A DNA stretch of 64,000 nucleotides from Chrysoperla carnea (taxonomy: Eukaryota > Arthropoda > Insecta > Neuroptera > Chrysopidae). The DNA is taken from positions 125,001 through 189,000 of the forward strand of contig NC_058338.1 of assembly GCF_905475395.1 (NCBI RefSeq), given 5' to 3'. Numbering within the stretch: position 1 is the first letter of the stretch; each line of letters opens with the position of its first letter. A program made the translations under genes and the position numbers. Below are positions 15,001 to 27,000 of the stretch, in pieces. The notes beneath the pieces were generated by a model. The model worked only from the letters and a program-made list of their open reading frames with translations. It was not told the origin of the DNA and searched no databases.

Positions 15001-18000
15001 CGGAGCGAATCTGTTTACTCGATTTTTTTAATTTTCTGAGGCCGACCCCCCCTTTGAAAAAATTCGAAAAATCGAAAGTAATTTTTATGTCTCCAATTTC
15101 GCTCAAACTTTGTATAAAAGGTAATTTTGAGCCAAAAAAATACAAAATTCGTATTCATTTGATGATTCGAATATTAGTTTCTGAGAAAATCGACCTTATG
15201 GTATAATTTTTGCCGATATTGTTGAAACTAAGCATCGAATCGTCAATTGAACACGATTTTTGTATTTTCCAGGTTGAAATTACTCTAGAAAATGATTTTC
15301 ATCCAAATCGGAGCGAATCTGTTTACTCGATTTTTTTAATTTTCTGAGGCCGACCCCCCCTTTGAAAAAATTCGAAAAATCGAAAGTAATTTTATGTCTC
15401 CAATTTCGCTCAAACTTTGTATAAAAGGTAATTTTGAGCCAAAAAATACAAAATTCGTATTCATTTGATGATTCGAATATTAGTTTCTGAGAAAATCGAC
15501 CTTATGGTATAATTTTTGCCGATATTGTTGAAACTAAGCATCGAATCGTCAAATGAACACGATTTTTGTATTTTCCAGGTTGAAATTACTCTAGAAAATG
15601 ATTTTCATCCAAATCGGAGCGAATCTGTTTACTCGATTTTTTTATTTTCTGAGGCCGACCCCCCCTTTGAAAAAATTCGAAAAATCGAAAGTAATTTTAT
15701 GTCTCCAATTTCGCTCAAACTTTGTATAAAAGGTAATTTTGAGCCAAAAAATACAAAATTCGTATTCATTTGATGATTCGAATATTAGTTTCTGAGAAAA
15801 TCGACCTTATGGTATAATTTTTGCCGATATTGTTGAAACTAAGCATCGAATCGTCAAATGAACACGATTTTTGTATTTTCCAGGTTGAAATTACTCTAGA
15901 AAATGATTTTCATCCAAATCGGAGCGAATCTGTTTACTCGATTTTTTTAATTTTCTGAGGCCGACCCCCCCTTTGAAAAAATTCGAAAAATCGAAAGTAA
16001 TTTTATGTCTCCAATTTCGCTCAAACTTTGTATAAAAAGGTAATTTTGAGCCAAAAAATACAAAATTCGTATTCATTTGATGATTCGAATATTAGTTTCT
16101 GAGAAAATCGACCTTATGGTATAATTTTTGCCGATATTGTTGAAACTAAGCATCGAATCGTCAAATGAACACGATTTTTGTATTTTTCCAGGTTGAAATT
16201 ACTCTAGAAAATGATTTTCATCCAAATCGGAGCGAATCTGTTTACTCGATTTTTTTAATTTTCTGAGGCCGACCCCCCCTTTGAAAAAATTCGAAAAATC
16301 GAAAGTAATTTTATGTCTCCAATTTCGCTCAAACTTTGTATAAAAGGTAATTTTGAGCCAAAAAATACAAAATTCGTATTCATTTGATGATTCGAATATT
16401 AGTTTCTGAGAAAATCGACCTTATGTATAATTTTTGCCGATATTGTTGAAACTAAGCATCGAATCGTCAAATGAACACGATTTTTGTATTTTCCAGGTTG
16501 AAATTACTCTAGAAAATGATTTTCATCCAAATCGGAGCGAATCTGTTTACTCGATTTTTTTAATTTTCTGAGGCCGACCCCCCCTTTGAAAAAATTCGAA
16601 AAATCGAAAGTAATTTTATGTCTCCAATTTCGCTCAAACTTTGTATAAAAGGTAATTTTGAGCCAAAAAATACAAAATTCGTATTCATTTGATGATTCGA
16701 ATATTAGTTTCTGAGAAAATCGACCTTATGGTATAATTTTTGCCGATATTGTTGAAACTAAGCATCGAATCGTCAAATGAACACGATTTTTGTATTTTCC
16801 AGGTTGAAATTACTCTAGAAAATGATTTTCATCCAAATCGGAGCGAATCTGTTTACTCGATTTTTTTAATTTTCTGAGGCCGACCCCCCCTTTGAAAAAA
16901 TTCGAAAAATCGAAAGTAATTTTATGTCTCCAATTCGCTCAAACTTTGTATAAAAGGTAATTTTGAGCCAAAAAATACAAAATTCGTATTCATTTGATGA
17001 TTCGAATATTAGTTTCTGAGAAAATCGACCTTATGGTATAATTTTTGCCGATATTGTTGAAACTAAGCATCGAATCGTCAAATGAACACGATTTTTGTAT
17101 TTTCCAGGTTGAAATTACTCTAGAAAATGATTTTCATCCAAATCGGAGCGAATCTGTTTACTCGATTTTTTTAATTTTCTGAGGCCGACCCCCCCTTTGA
17201 AAAAATTCGAAAAATCGAAAGTAATTTTATGTCTCCAATTTCGCTCAAACTTTGTATAAAAGGTAATTTTGAGCCAAAAAATACAAAATTCGTATTCATT
17301 TGATGATTCGAATATTAGTTTCTGAGAAAATCGACCTTATGGTATAATTTTGCCGATATTGTTGAAACTAAGCATCGAATCGTCAAATGAACACGATTTT
17401 TGTATTTTCCAGGTTGAAATTACTCTAGAAAATGATTTTCATCCAAATCGGAGCGAATCTGTTTACTCGATTTTTTTAATTTTCTGAGGCCGACCCCCCC
17501 TTTGAAAAAATTCGAAAAATCGAAAGTAATTTTATGTCTCCAATTTCGCTCAAACTTTGTATAAAAGGTAATTTTGAGCCAAAAAATACAAAATTCGTAT
17601 TCATTTGATGATTCGAATATTAGTTTCTGAGAAAATCGACCTTATGGTATAATTTTTGCCGATATTGTTGAAACTAAGCATCGAATCGTCAAATGAACAC
17701 GATTTTGTATTTTCCAGGTTGAAATTACTCTAGAAAATGATTTTCATCCAAATCGGAGCGAATCTGTTTACTCGATTTTTTTAATTTTCTGAGGCCGACC
17801 CCCCCTTTGAAAAAATTCGAAAAATCGAAAGTAATTTTATGTCTCCAATTTCGCTCAAACTTTGTATAAAAGGTAATTTTGAGCCAAAAAATACAAAATT
17901 CGTATTCATTTGATGATTCGAATATTAGTTTCTGAGAAAATCGACCTTATGGTATAATTTTTGCCGATATTGTTGAAACTAAGCATCGAATCGTCAAATG

Positions 18001-21000
18001 AACACGATTTTTGTATTTTCCAGGTTGAAATTACTCTAGAAAATGATTTTCATCCAAATCGGAGCGAATCTGTTTACTCGATTTTTTTAATTTTCTGAGG
18101 CCGACCCCCCCTTTGAAAAAATTCGAAAAATCGAAAGTAATTTTATGTCTCCAATTTCGCTCAAACTTTGTATAAAAGGTAATTTTGAGCCAAAAAATAC
18201 AAAATTCGTATTCATTTGATGATTCGAATATTAGTTTCTGAGAAAATCGACCTTATGGTATAATTTTTGCCGATATTGTTGAAACTAAGCATCGAATCGT
18301 CAAATGAACACGATTTTTGTATTTTCCAGGTTGAAATTACTCTAGAAAATGATTTTCATCCAAATCGGAGCGAATCTGTTTACTCGATTTTTTTAATTTT
18401 CTGAGGCCGACCCCCCCTTTGAAAAAATTCGAAAAATCGAAAGTAATTTTATGTCTCCAATTTCGCTCAAACTTTGTATAAAAGGTAATTTTGAGCCAAA
18501 AAATACAAAATTCGTATTCATTTGATGATTCGAATATTAGTTTCTGAGAAAATCGACCTTATGGTATAATTTTTGCCGATATTGTTGAAACTAAGCATCG
18601 AATCGTCAAATGAACACGATTTTTGTATTTTCCAGGTTGAAATTACTCTAGAAAATGATTTTCATCCAAATCGGAGCGAATCTGTTTACTCGATTTTTTT
18701 AATTTTCTGAGGCCGACCCCCCCTTTGAAAAAATTCGAAAAATCGAAAGTAATTTTATGTCTCCAATTTCGCTCAAACTTTGTATAAAAGGTAATTTTGA
18801 GCCAAAAAATACAAAATTCGTATTCATTTGATGATTCGAATATTAGTTTCTGAGAAAATCGACCTTATGGTATAATTTTTGCCGATATTGTTGAAACTAA
18901 GCATCGAATCGTCAAATGAACACGATTTTTGTATTTTCCAGGTTGAAATTACTCTAGAAAATGATTTTCATCCAAATCGGAGCGAATCTGTTTACTCGAT
19001 TTTTTTAATTTTCTGAGGCCGACCCCCCCTTTGAAAAAATTCGAAAAATCGAAAGTAATTTTATGTCTCCAATTTCGCTCAAACTTTGTATAAAAGGTAA
19101 TTTTGAGCCAAAAAATACAAAATTCGTATTCATTTGATGATTCGAATATTAGTTTCTGAGAAAATCGACCTTATGGTATAATTTTTGCCGATATTGTTGA
19201 AACTAAGCATCGAATCGTCAAATGAACACGATTTTTGTATTTTCCAGGTTGAAATTACTCTAGAAAATGATTTTCATCCAAATCGGAGCGAATCTGTTTA
19301 CTCGATTTTTTTAATTTTCTGAGGCCGACCCCCCCTTTGAAAAAATTCGAAAAATCGAAAGTAATTTTATGTCTCCAATTTCGCTCAAACTTTGTATAAA
19401 AGGTAATTTTGAGCCAAAAAATACAAAATTCGTATTCATTTGATGATTCGAATATTAGTTTCTGAGAAAATCGACCTTATGGTATAATTTTTGCCGATAT
19501 TGTTGAAACTAAGCATCGAATCGTCAAATGAACACGATTTTTGTATTTTCCAGGTTGAAATTACTCTAGAAAATGATTTTCATCCAAATCGGAGCGAATC
19601 TGTTTACTCGATTTTTTTAATTTTCTGAGGCCGACCCCCCCTTTGAAAAAATTCGAAAAATCGAAAGTAATTTTATGTCTCCAATTTCGCTCAAACTTTG
19701 TATAAAAGGTAATTTTGAGCCAAAAAATACAAAATTCGTATTCATTTGATGATTCGAATATTAGTTTCTGAGAAAATCGACCTTATGGTATAATTTTTGC
19801 CGATATTGTTGAAACTAAGCATCGAATCGTCAAATGAACACGATTTTTGTATTTTCCAGGTTGAAATTACTCTAGAAAATGATTTTCATCCAAATCGGAG
19901 CGAATCTGTTTACTCGATTTTTTTAATTTTCTGAGGCCGACCCCCCCTTTGAAAAAATTCGAAAAATCGAAAGTAATTTTATGTCTCCAATTTCGCTCAA
20001 ACTTTGTATAAAAGGTAATTTTGAGCCAAAAAATACAAAATTCGTATTCATTTGATGATTCGAATATTAGTTTCTGAGAAAATCGACCTTATGGTATAAT
20101 TTTTGCCGATATTGTTGAAACTAAGCATCGAATCGTCAAGATGAACACGATTTTTGTATTTTCCAGGTTGAAATTACTCTAGAAAATGATTTTCATCCAA
20201 ATCGGAGCGAATCTGTTTACTCGATTTTTTTAATTTTCTGAGGCCGACCCCCCCTTTGAAAAAATTCGAAAAATCGAAAGTAATTTTATGTCTCCAATTT
20301 CGCTCAAACTTTGTATAAAAGGTAATTTTGAGCCAAAAAATACAAAATTCGTATTCATTTGATGATTCGAATATTAGTTTCTGAGAAAATCGACCTTATG
20401 GTATAATTTTTGCCGATATTGTTGAAACTAAGCATCGAATCGTCAAATGAACACGATTTTTGTATTTTCCAGGTTGAAATTACTCTAGAAAATGATTTTC
20501 ATCCAAATCGGAGCGAATCTGTTTACTCGATTTTTTTAATTTTCTGAGGCCGACCCCCCCTTTGAAAAAATTCGAAAAATCGAAAGTAATTTTATGTCTC
20601 CAATTTCGCTCAAACTTTGTATAAAAGGTAATTTTGAGCCAAAAAATACAAAATTCGTATTCATTTGATGATTCGAATATTAGTTTCTGAGAAAATCGAC
20701 CTTATGGTATAATTTTTGCCGATATTGTTGAAACTAAGCATCGAATCGTCAAATGAACACGATTTTTGTATTTTCCAGGTTGAAATTACTCTAGAAAATG
20801 ATTTTCATCCAAATCGGAGCGAATCTGTTTACTCGATTTTTTTAATTTTCTGAGGCCGACCCCCCCTTTGAAAAAATTCGAAAAATCGAAAGTAATTTTA
20901 TGTCTCCAATTTCGCTCAAACTTTGTATAAAAGGTAATTTTGAGCCAAAAAATACAAAATTCGTATTCATTTGATGATTCGAATATTAGTTTCTGAGAAA

Positions 21001-24000
21001 ATCGACCTTATGGTATAATTTTTGCCGATATTGTTGAAACTAAGCATCGAATCGTCAAATGAACACGATTTTTGTATTTTCCAGGTTGAAAACTCTAGAA
21101 AATGATTTTCATCCAAATCGGAGCGAATCTGTTTACTCGATTTTTTTAATTTTCTGAGGCCGACCCCCCCTTTGAAAAATTCGAAAAATCGAAAGTAATT
21201 TTATGTCTCCAATTTCGCTCAAACTTTGTATAAAAGGTAATTTTGAGCCAAAAAATACAAAATTCGTATTCATTTGATGATTCGAATATTAGTTTCTGAG
21301 AAAATCGACCTTATGGTATAATTTTTGCCGATATTGTTGAAACTAAGCATCGAATCGTCAAATGAACACGATTTTTGTATTTTCCAGGTTGAAATTACTC
21401 TAGAAAATGATTTTCATCCAAATCGGAGCGAATCTGTTTACTCGATTTTTTTAATTTTCTGAGGCCCACCCCCCCTTTGAAAAAATTCGAAAAATCGAAA
21501 GTAATTTTATGTCTCCAATTTCGCTCAAACTTTGTATAAAAGGTAATTTTGAGCCAAAAAATACAAAATTCGTATTCATTTGATGATTCGAATATTAGTT
21601 TCTGAGAAAATCGACCTTATGGTATAATTTTTGCCGATATTGTTGAAACTAAGCATCGAATCGTCAAATGAACACGATTTTTGTATTTTCCAGGTTGAAA
21701 TTACTCTAGAAAATGATTTTCATCCAAATCGGAGCGAATCTGTTTACTCGATTTTTTTAATTTTCTGAGGCCGACCCCCCCTTTGAAAAAATTCGAAAAA
21801 TCGAAAGTAATTTTATGTCTCCAATTTCGCTCAAACTTTGTATAAAAGGTAATTTTGAGCCAAAAAAATACAAAATTCGTATTCATTTGATGATTCGAAT
21901 ATTAGTTTCTGAGAAAATCGACCTTATGGTATAATTTTTGCCGATATTGTTGAAACTAAGCATCGAATCGTCAAATGAACACGATTTTTGTATTTTCCAG
22001 GTTGAAATTACTCTAGAAAATGATTTTCATCCAAATCGGAGCGAATCTGTTTACTCGATTTTTTTAATTTTCTGAGGCCGACCCCCCCTTTGAAAAAATT
22101 CGAAAAATCGAAAGTAATTTTATGTCTCCAATTTCGCTCAAACTTTGTATAAAAGGTAATTTTGAGCCAAAAAATACAAAATTCGTATTCATTTGATGAT
22201 TCGAATATTAGTTTCTGAGAAAATCGACCTTATGGTATAATTTTTGCCGATATTGTTGAAACTAAGCATCGAATCGTCAAATGAACACGATTTTTGTATT
22301 TTCCAGGTTGAAATTACTCTAGAAAATGATTTTCATCCAAATCGGAGCGAATCTGTTTACTCGATTTTTTTAATTTTCTGAGGCCGACCCCCCCTTTGAA
22401 AAAATTCGAAAAATCGAAAGTAATTTTATGTCTCCAATTTCGCTCAAACTTTGTATAAAAGGTAATTTTGAGCCAAAAAATACAAAATTCGTATTCATTT
22501 GATGATTCGAATATTAGTTTCTGAGAAAATCGACCTTATGGTATAATTTTTGCCGATATTGTTGAAACTAAGCATCGAATCGTCAAATGAACACGATTTT
22601 TGTATTTTCCAGGTTGAAATTACTCTAGAAAATGATTTTCATCCAAATCGGAGCGAATCTGTTTACTCGATTTTTTTAATTTTCTGAGGCCGACCCCCCC
22701 TTTGAAAAAATTCGAAAAATCGAAAGTAATTTTATGTCTCCAATTTCGCTCAAACTTTGTATAAAAGGTAATTTTGAGCCAAAAAATACAAAATTCGTAT
22801 TCATTTGATGATTCGAATATTAGTTTCTGAGAAAAGCGACCTTATGGTATAATTTTTGCCGATATTGTTGAAACTAAGCATCGAATCGTCAAATGAACAC
22901 GATTTTTGTATTTTCCAGGTTGAAATTACTCTAGAAAATGATTTTCATCCAAATCGGAGCGAATCTGTTTACTCGATTTTTTTAATTTTCTGAGGCCGAC
23001 CCCCCCTTTGAAAAAATTCGAAAAATCGAAAGTAATTTTATGTCTCCAATTTCGCTCAAACTTTGTATAAAAGGTAATTTTGAGCCAAAAAATACAAAAT
23101 TCGTATTCATTTGATGATTCGAATATTAGTTTCTGAGAAAATCGACCTTATGGTATAATTTTTGCCGATATTGTTGAAACTAAGCATCGAATCGTCAATA
23201 TGAACACGATTTTTGTATTTTCCAGGTTGAAATTACTCTAGAAAATGATTTTCATCCAAATCGGAGCGAATCTGTTTACTCGATTTTTTTAATTTTCTGA
23301 GGCCGACCCCCCCTTTGAAAAAATTCGAAAAATCGAAAGTAATTTTATGTCTCCAATTTCGCTCAAACTTTGTATAAAAGGTAATTTTGAGCCAAAAAAT
23401 ACAAAATTCGTATTCATTTGATGATTCGAATATTAGTTTCTGAGAAAATCGACCTTATGGTATAATTTTTGTCGATATTGTTGAAACTAAGCATCGAATC
23501 GTCAAATGAACACGATTTTTGTATTTTCCAGGTTGAAATTACTCTAGAAAATGATTTTCATCCAAATCGGAGCGAATCTGTTTACTCGATTTTTTTAATT
23601 TTCTGAGGCCGACCCCCCCTTTGAAAAAATTCGAAAAATCGAAAGTAATTTTATGTCTCCAATTTCGCTCAAACTTTGTATAAAAGGTAATTTTGAGCCA
23701 AAAAATACAAAATTCGTATTCATTTGATGATTCGAATATTAGTTTCTGAGAAAATCGACCTTATGGTATAATTTTTGCCGATATTGTTGAAACTAAGCAT
23801 CGAATCGTCAAATGAACACGATTTTTGTATTTTCCAGGTTGAAATTACTCTAGAAAATGATTTTCATCCAAATCGGAGCGAATCTGTTTACTCGATTTTT
23901 TTAATTTTCTGAGGCCGACCCCCCCTTTGAAAAAATTCGAAAAATCGAAAGTAATTTTATGTCTCCAATTTCGCTCAAACTTTGTATAAAAGGTAATTTT

Positions 24001-27000
24001 GAGCCAAAAAATACAAAATTCGTATTCATTTGATGATTCGAATATTAGTTTCTGAGAAAATCGACCTTATGGTATAATTTTTGCCGATATTGTTGAAACT
24101 AAGCATCGAATCGTCAAATGAACACGATTTTTGTATTTTCCAGGTTGAAATTACTCTAGAAAATGATTTTCATCCAAATCGGAGCGAATCTGTTTACTCG
24201 ATTTTTTTAATTTTCTGAGGCCGACCCCCCCTTTGAAAAAATTCGAAAAATCGAAAGTAATTTTATGTCTCCAATTTCGCTCAAACTTTGTATAAAAGGT
24301 AATTTTGAGCCAAAAAATACAAAATTCGTATTCATTTGATGATTCGAATATTAGTTTCTGAGAAAATCGACCTTATGGTATAATTTTTGCCGATATTGTT
24401 GAAACTAAGCATCGAATCGTCAAATGAACACGATTTTTGTATTTTCCAGGTTGAAATTACTCTAGAAAATGATTTTCATCCAAATCGGAGCGAATCTGTT
24501 TACTCGATTTTTTTAATTTTCTGAGGCCGACCCCCCCTTTGAAAAAATTCGAAAAATCGAAAGTAATTTTATGTCTCCAATTTCGCTCAAACTTTGTATA
24601 AAAGGTAATTTTGAGCCAAAAAATACAAAATTCGTATTCATTTGATGATTCGAATATTAGTTTCTGAGAAAATCGACCTTATGGTATAATTTTTGCCGAT
24701 ATTGTTGAAACTAAGCATCGAATCGTCAAATGAACACGATTTTTGTATTTTCCAGGTTGAAATTACTCTAGAAAATGATTTTCATCCAAATCGGAGCGAA
24801 TCTGTTTACTCGATTTTTTTAATTTTCTGAGGCCGACCCCCCCTTTGAAAAAATTCGAAAAATCGAAAGTAATTTTATGTCTCCAATTTCGCTCAAACTT
24901 TGTATAAAAGGTAATTTTGAGCCAAAAAATACAAAATTCGTATTCATTTGATGATTCGAATATTAGTTTCTGAGAAAATCGACCTTATGGTATAATTTTT
25001 GTCGATATTGTTGAAACTAAGCATCGAATCGTCAAATGAACACGATTTTTGTATTTTCCAGGTTGAAATTACTCTAGAAAATGATTTTCATCCAAATCGG
25101 AGCGAATCTGTTTACTCGATTTTTTTAATTTTCTGAGGCCGACCCCCCCTTTGAAAAAATTCGAAAAATCGAAAGTAATTTTATGTCTCCAATTTCGCTC
25201 AAACTTTGTATAAAAGGTAATTTTGAGCCAAAAAATACAAAATTCGTATTCATTTGATGATTCGAATATTAGTTTCTGAGAAAATCGACCTTATGGTATA
25301 ATTTTTGCCGATATTGTTGAAACTAAGCATCGAATCGTCAAATGAACACGATTTTTGTATTTTCCAGGTTGAAATTACTCTAGAAAATGATTTTCATCCA
25401 AATCGGAGCGAATCTGTTTACTCGATTTTTTTAATTTTCTGAGGCCGACCCCCCCTTTGAAAAAATTCGAAAAATCGAAAGTAATTTTATGTCTCCAATT
25501 TCGCTCAAACTTTGTATAAAAGGTAATTTTGAGCCAAAAAATACAAAATTCGTATTCATTTGATGATTCGAATATTAGTTTCTGAGAAAATCGACCTTAT
25601 GGTATAATTTTTGCCGATATTGTTGAAACTAAGCATCGAATCGTCAAATGAACACGATTTTTGTATTTTCCAGGTTGAAATTACTCTAGAAAATGATTTT
25701 CATCCAAATCGGAGCGAATCTGTTTCCTCGATTTTTTTAATTTTCTGAGGCCGACCCCCCCTTTGAAAAAATTCGAAAAATCGAAAGTAATTTTATGTCT
25801 CCAATTTCGCTCAAACTTTGTATAAAAGGTAATTTTGAGCCAAAAAATACAAAATTCGTATTCATTTGATGATTCGAATATTAGTTTCTGAGAAAATCGA
25901 CCTTATGGTATAATTTTTGCCGATATTGTTGAAACTAAGCATCGAATCGTCAAATGAACACGATTTTTGTATTTTCCAGGTTGAAATTACTCTAGAAAAT
26001 GATTTTCATCCAAATCGGAGCGAATCTGTTTACTCGATTTTTTTAATTTTCTGAGGCCGACCCCCCCTTTGAAAAAATTCGAAAAATCGAAAGTAATTTT
26101 ATGTCTCCAATTTCGCTCAAACTTTGTATAAAAGGTAATTTTGAGCAAAAAAATACAAAATTCGTATTCATTTGATGATTCGAATATTAGTTTCTGAGAA
26201 AATCGACCTTATGGTATAATTTTTGCCGATATTGTTGAAACTAAGCATCGAATCGTCAAATGAACACGATTTTTGTATTTTCCAGGTTGAAATTACTCTA
26301 GAAAATGATTTTCATCCAAATCGGAGCGAATCTGTTTACTCGATTTTTTTAATTTTCTGAGGCCGACCCCCCCTTTGAAAAAATTCGAAAAATCGAAAGT
26401 AATTTTATGTCTCCAATTTCGCTCAAACTTTGTATAAAAGGTAATTTTGAGCCAAAAAATACAAAATTCGTATTCATTTGATGATTCGAATATTAGTTTC
26501 TGAGAAAATCGACCTTATGGTATAATTTTTGCCGATATTGTTGAAACTAAGCATCGAATCGTCAAATGAACACGATTTTTGTATTTTCCAGGTTGAAATT
26601 ACTCTAGAAAATGATTTTCATCCAAATCGGAGCGAATCTGTTTACTCGATTTTTTTAATTTTCTGAGGCCGACCCCCCCTTTGAAAAAATTCGAAAAATC
26701 GAAAGTAATTTTATGTCTCCAATTTCGCTCAAACTTTGTATAAAAGGTAATTTTGAGCCAAAAAATACAAAATTCGTATTCATTTGATGATTCGAATATT
26801 AGTTTCTGAGAAAATCGACCTTATGGTATAATTTTTGCCGATATTGTTGAAACTAAGCATCGAATCGTCAAATGAACACGATTTTTGTATTTTCCAGGTT
26901 GAAATTACTCTAGAAAATGATTTTCATCCAAATCGGAGCGAATCTGTTTACTCGATTTTTTTAATTTTCTGAGGCCGACCCCCCCTTTGAAAAAATTCGA

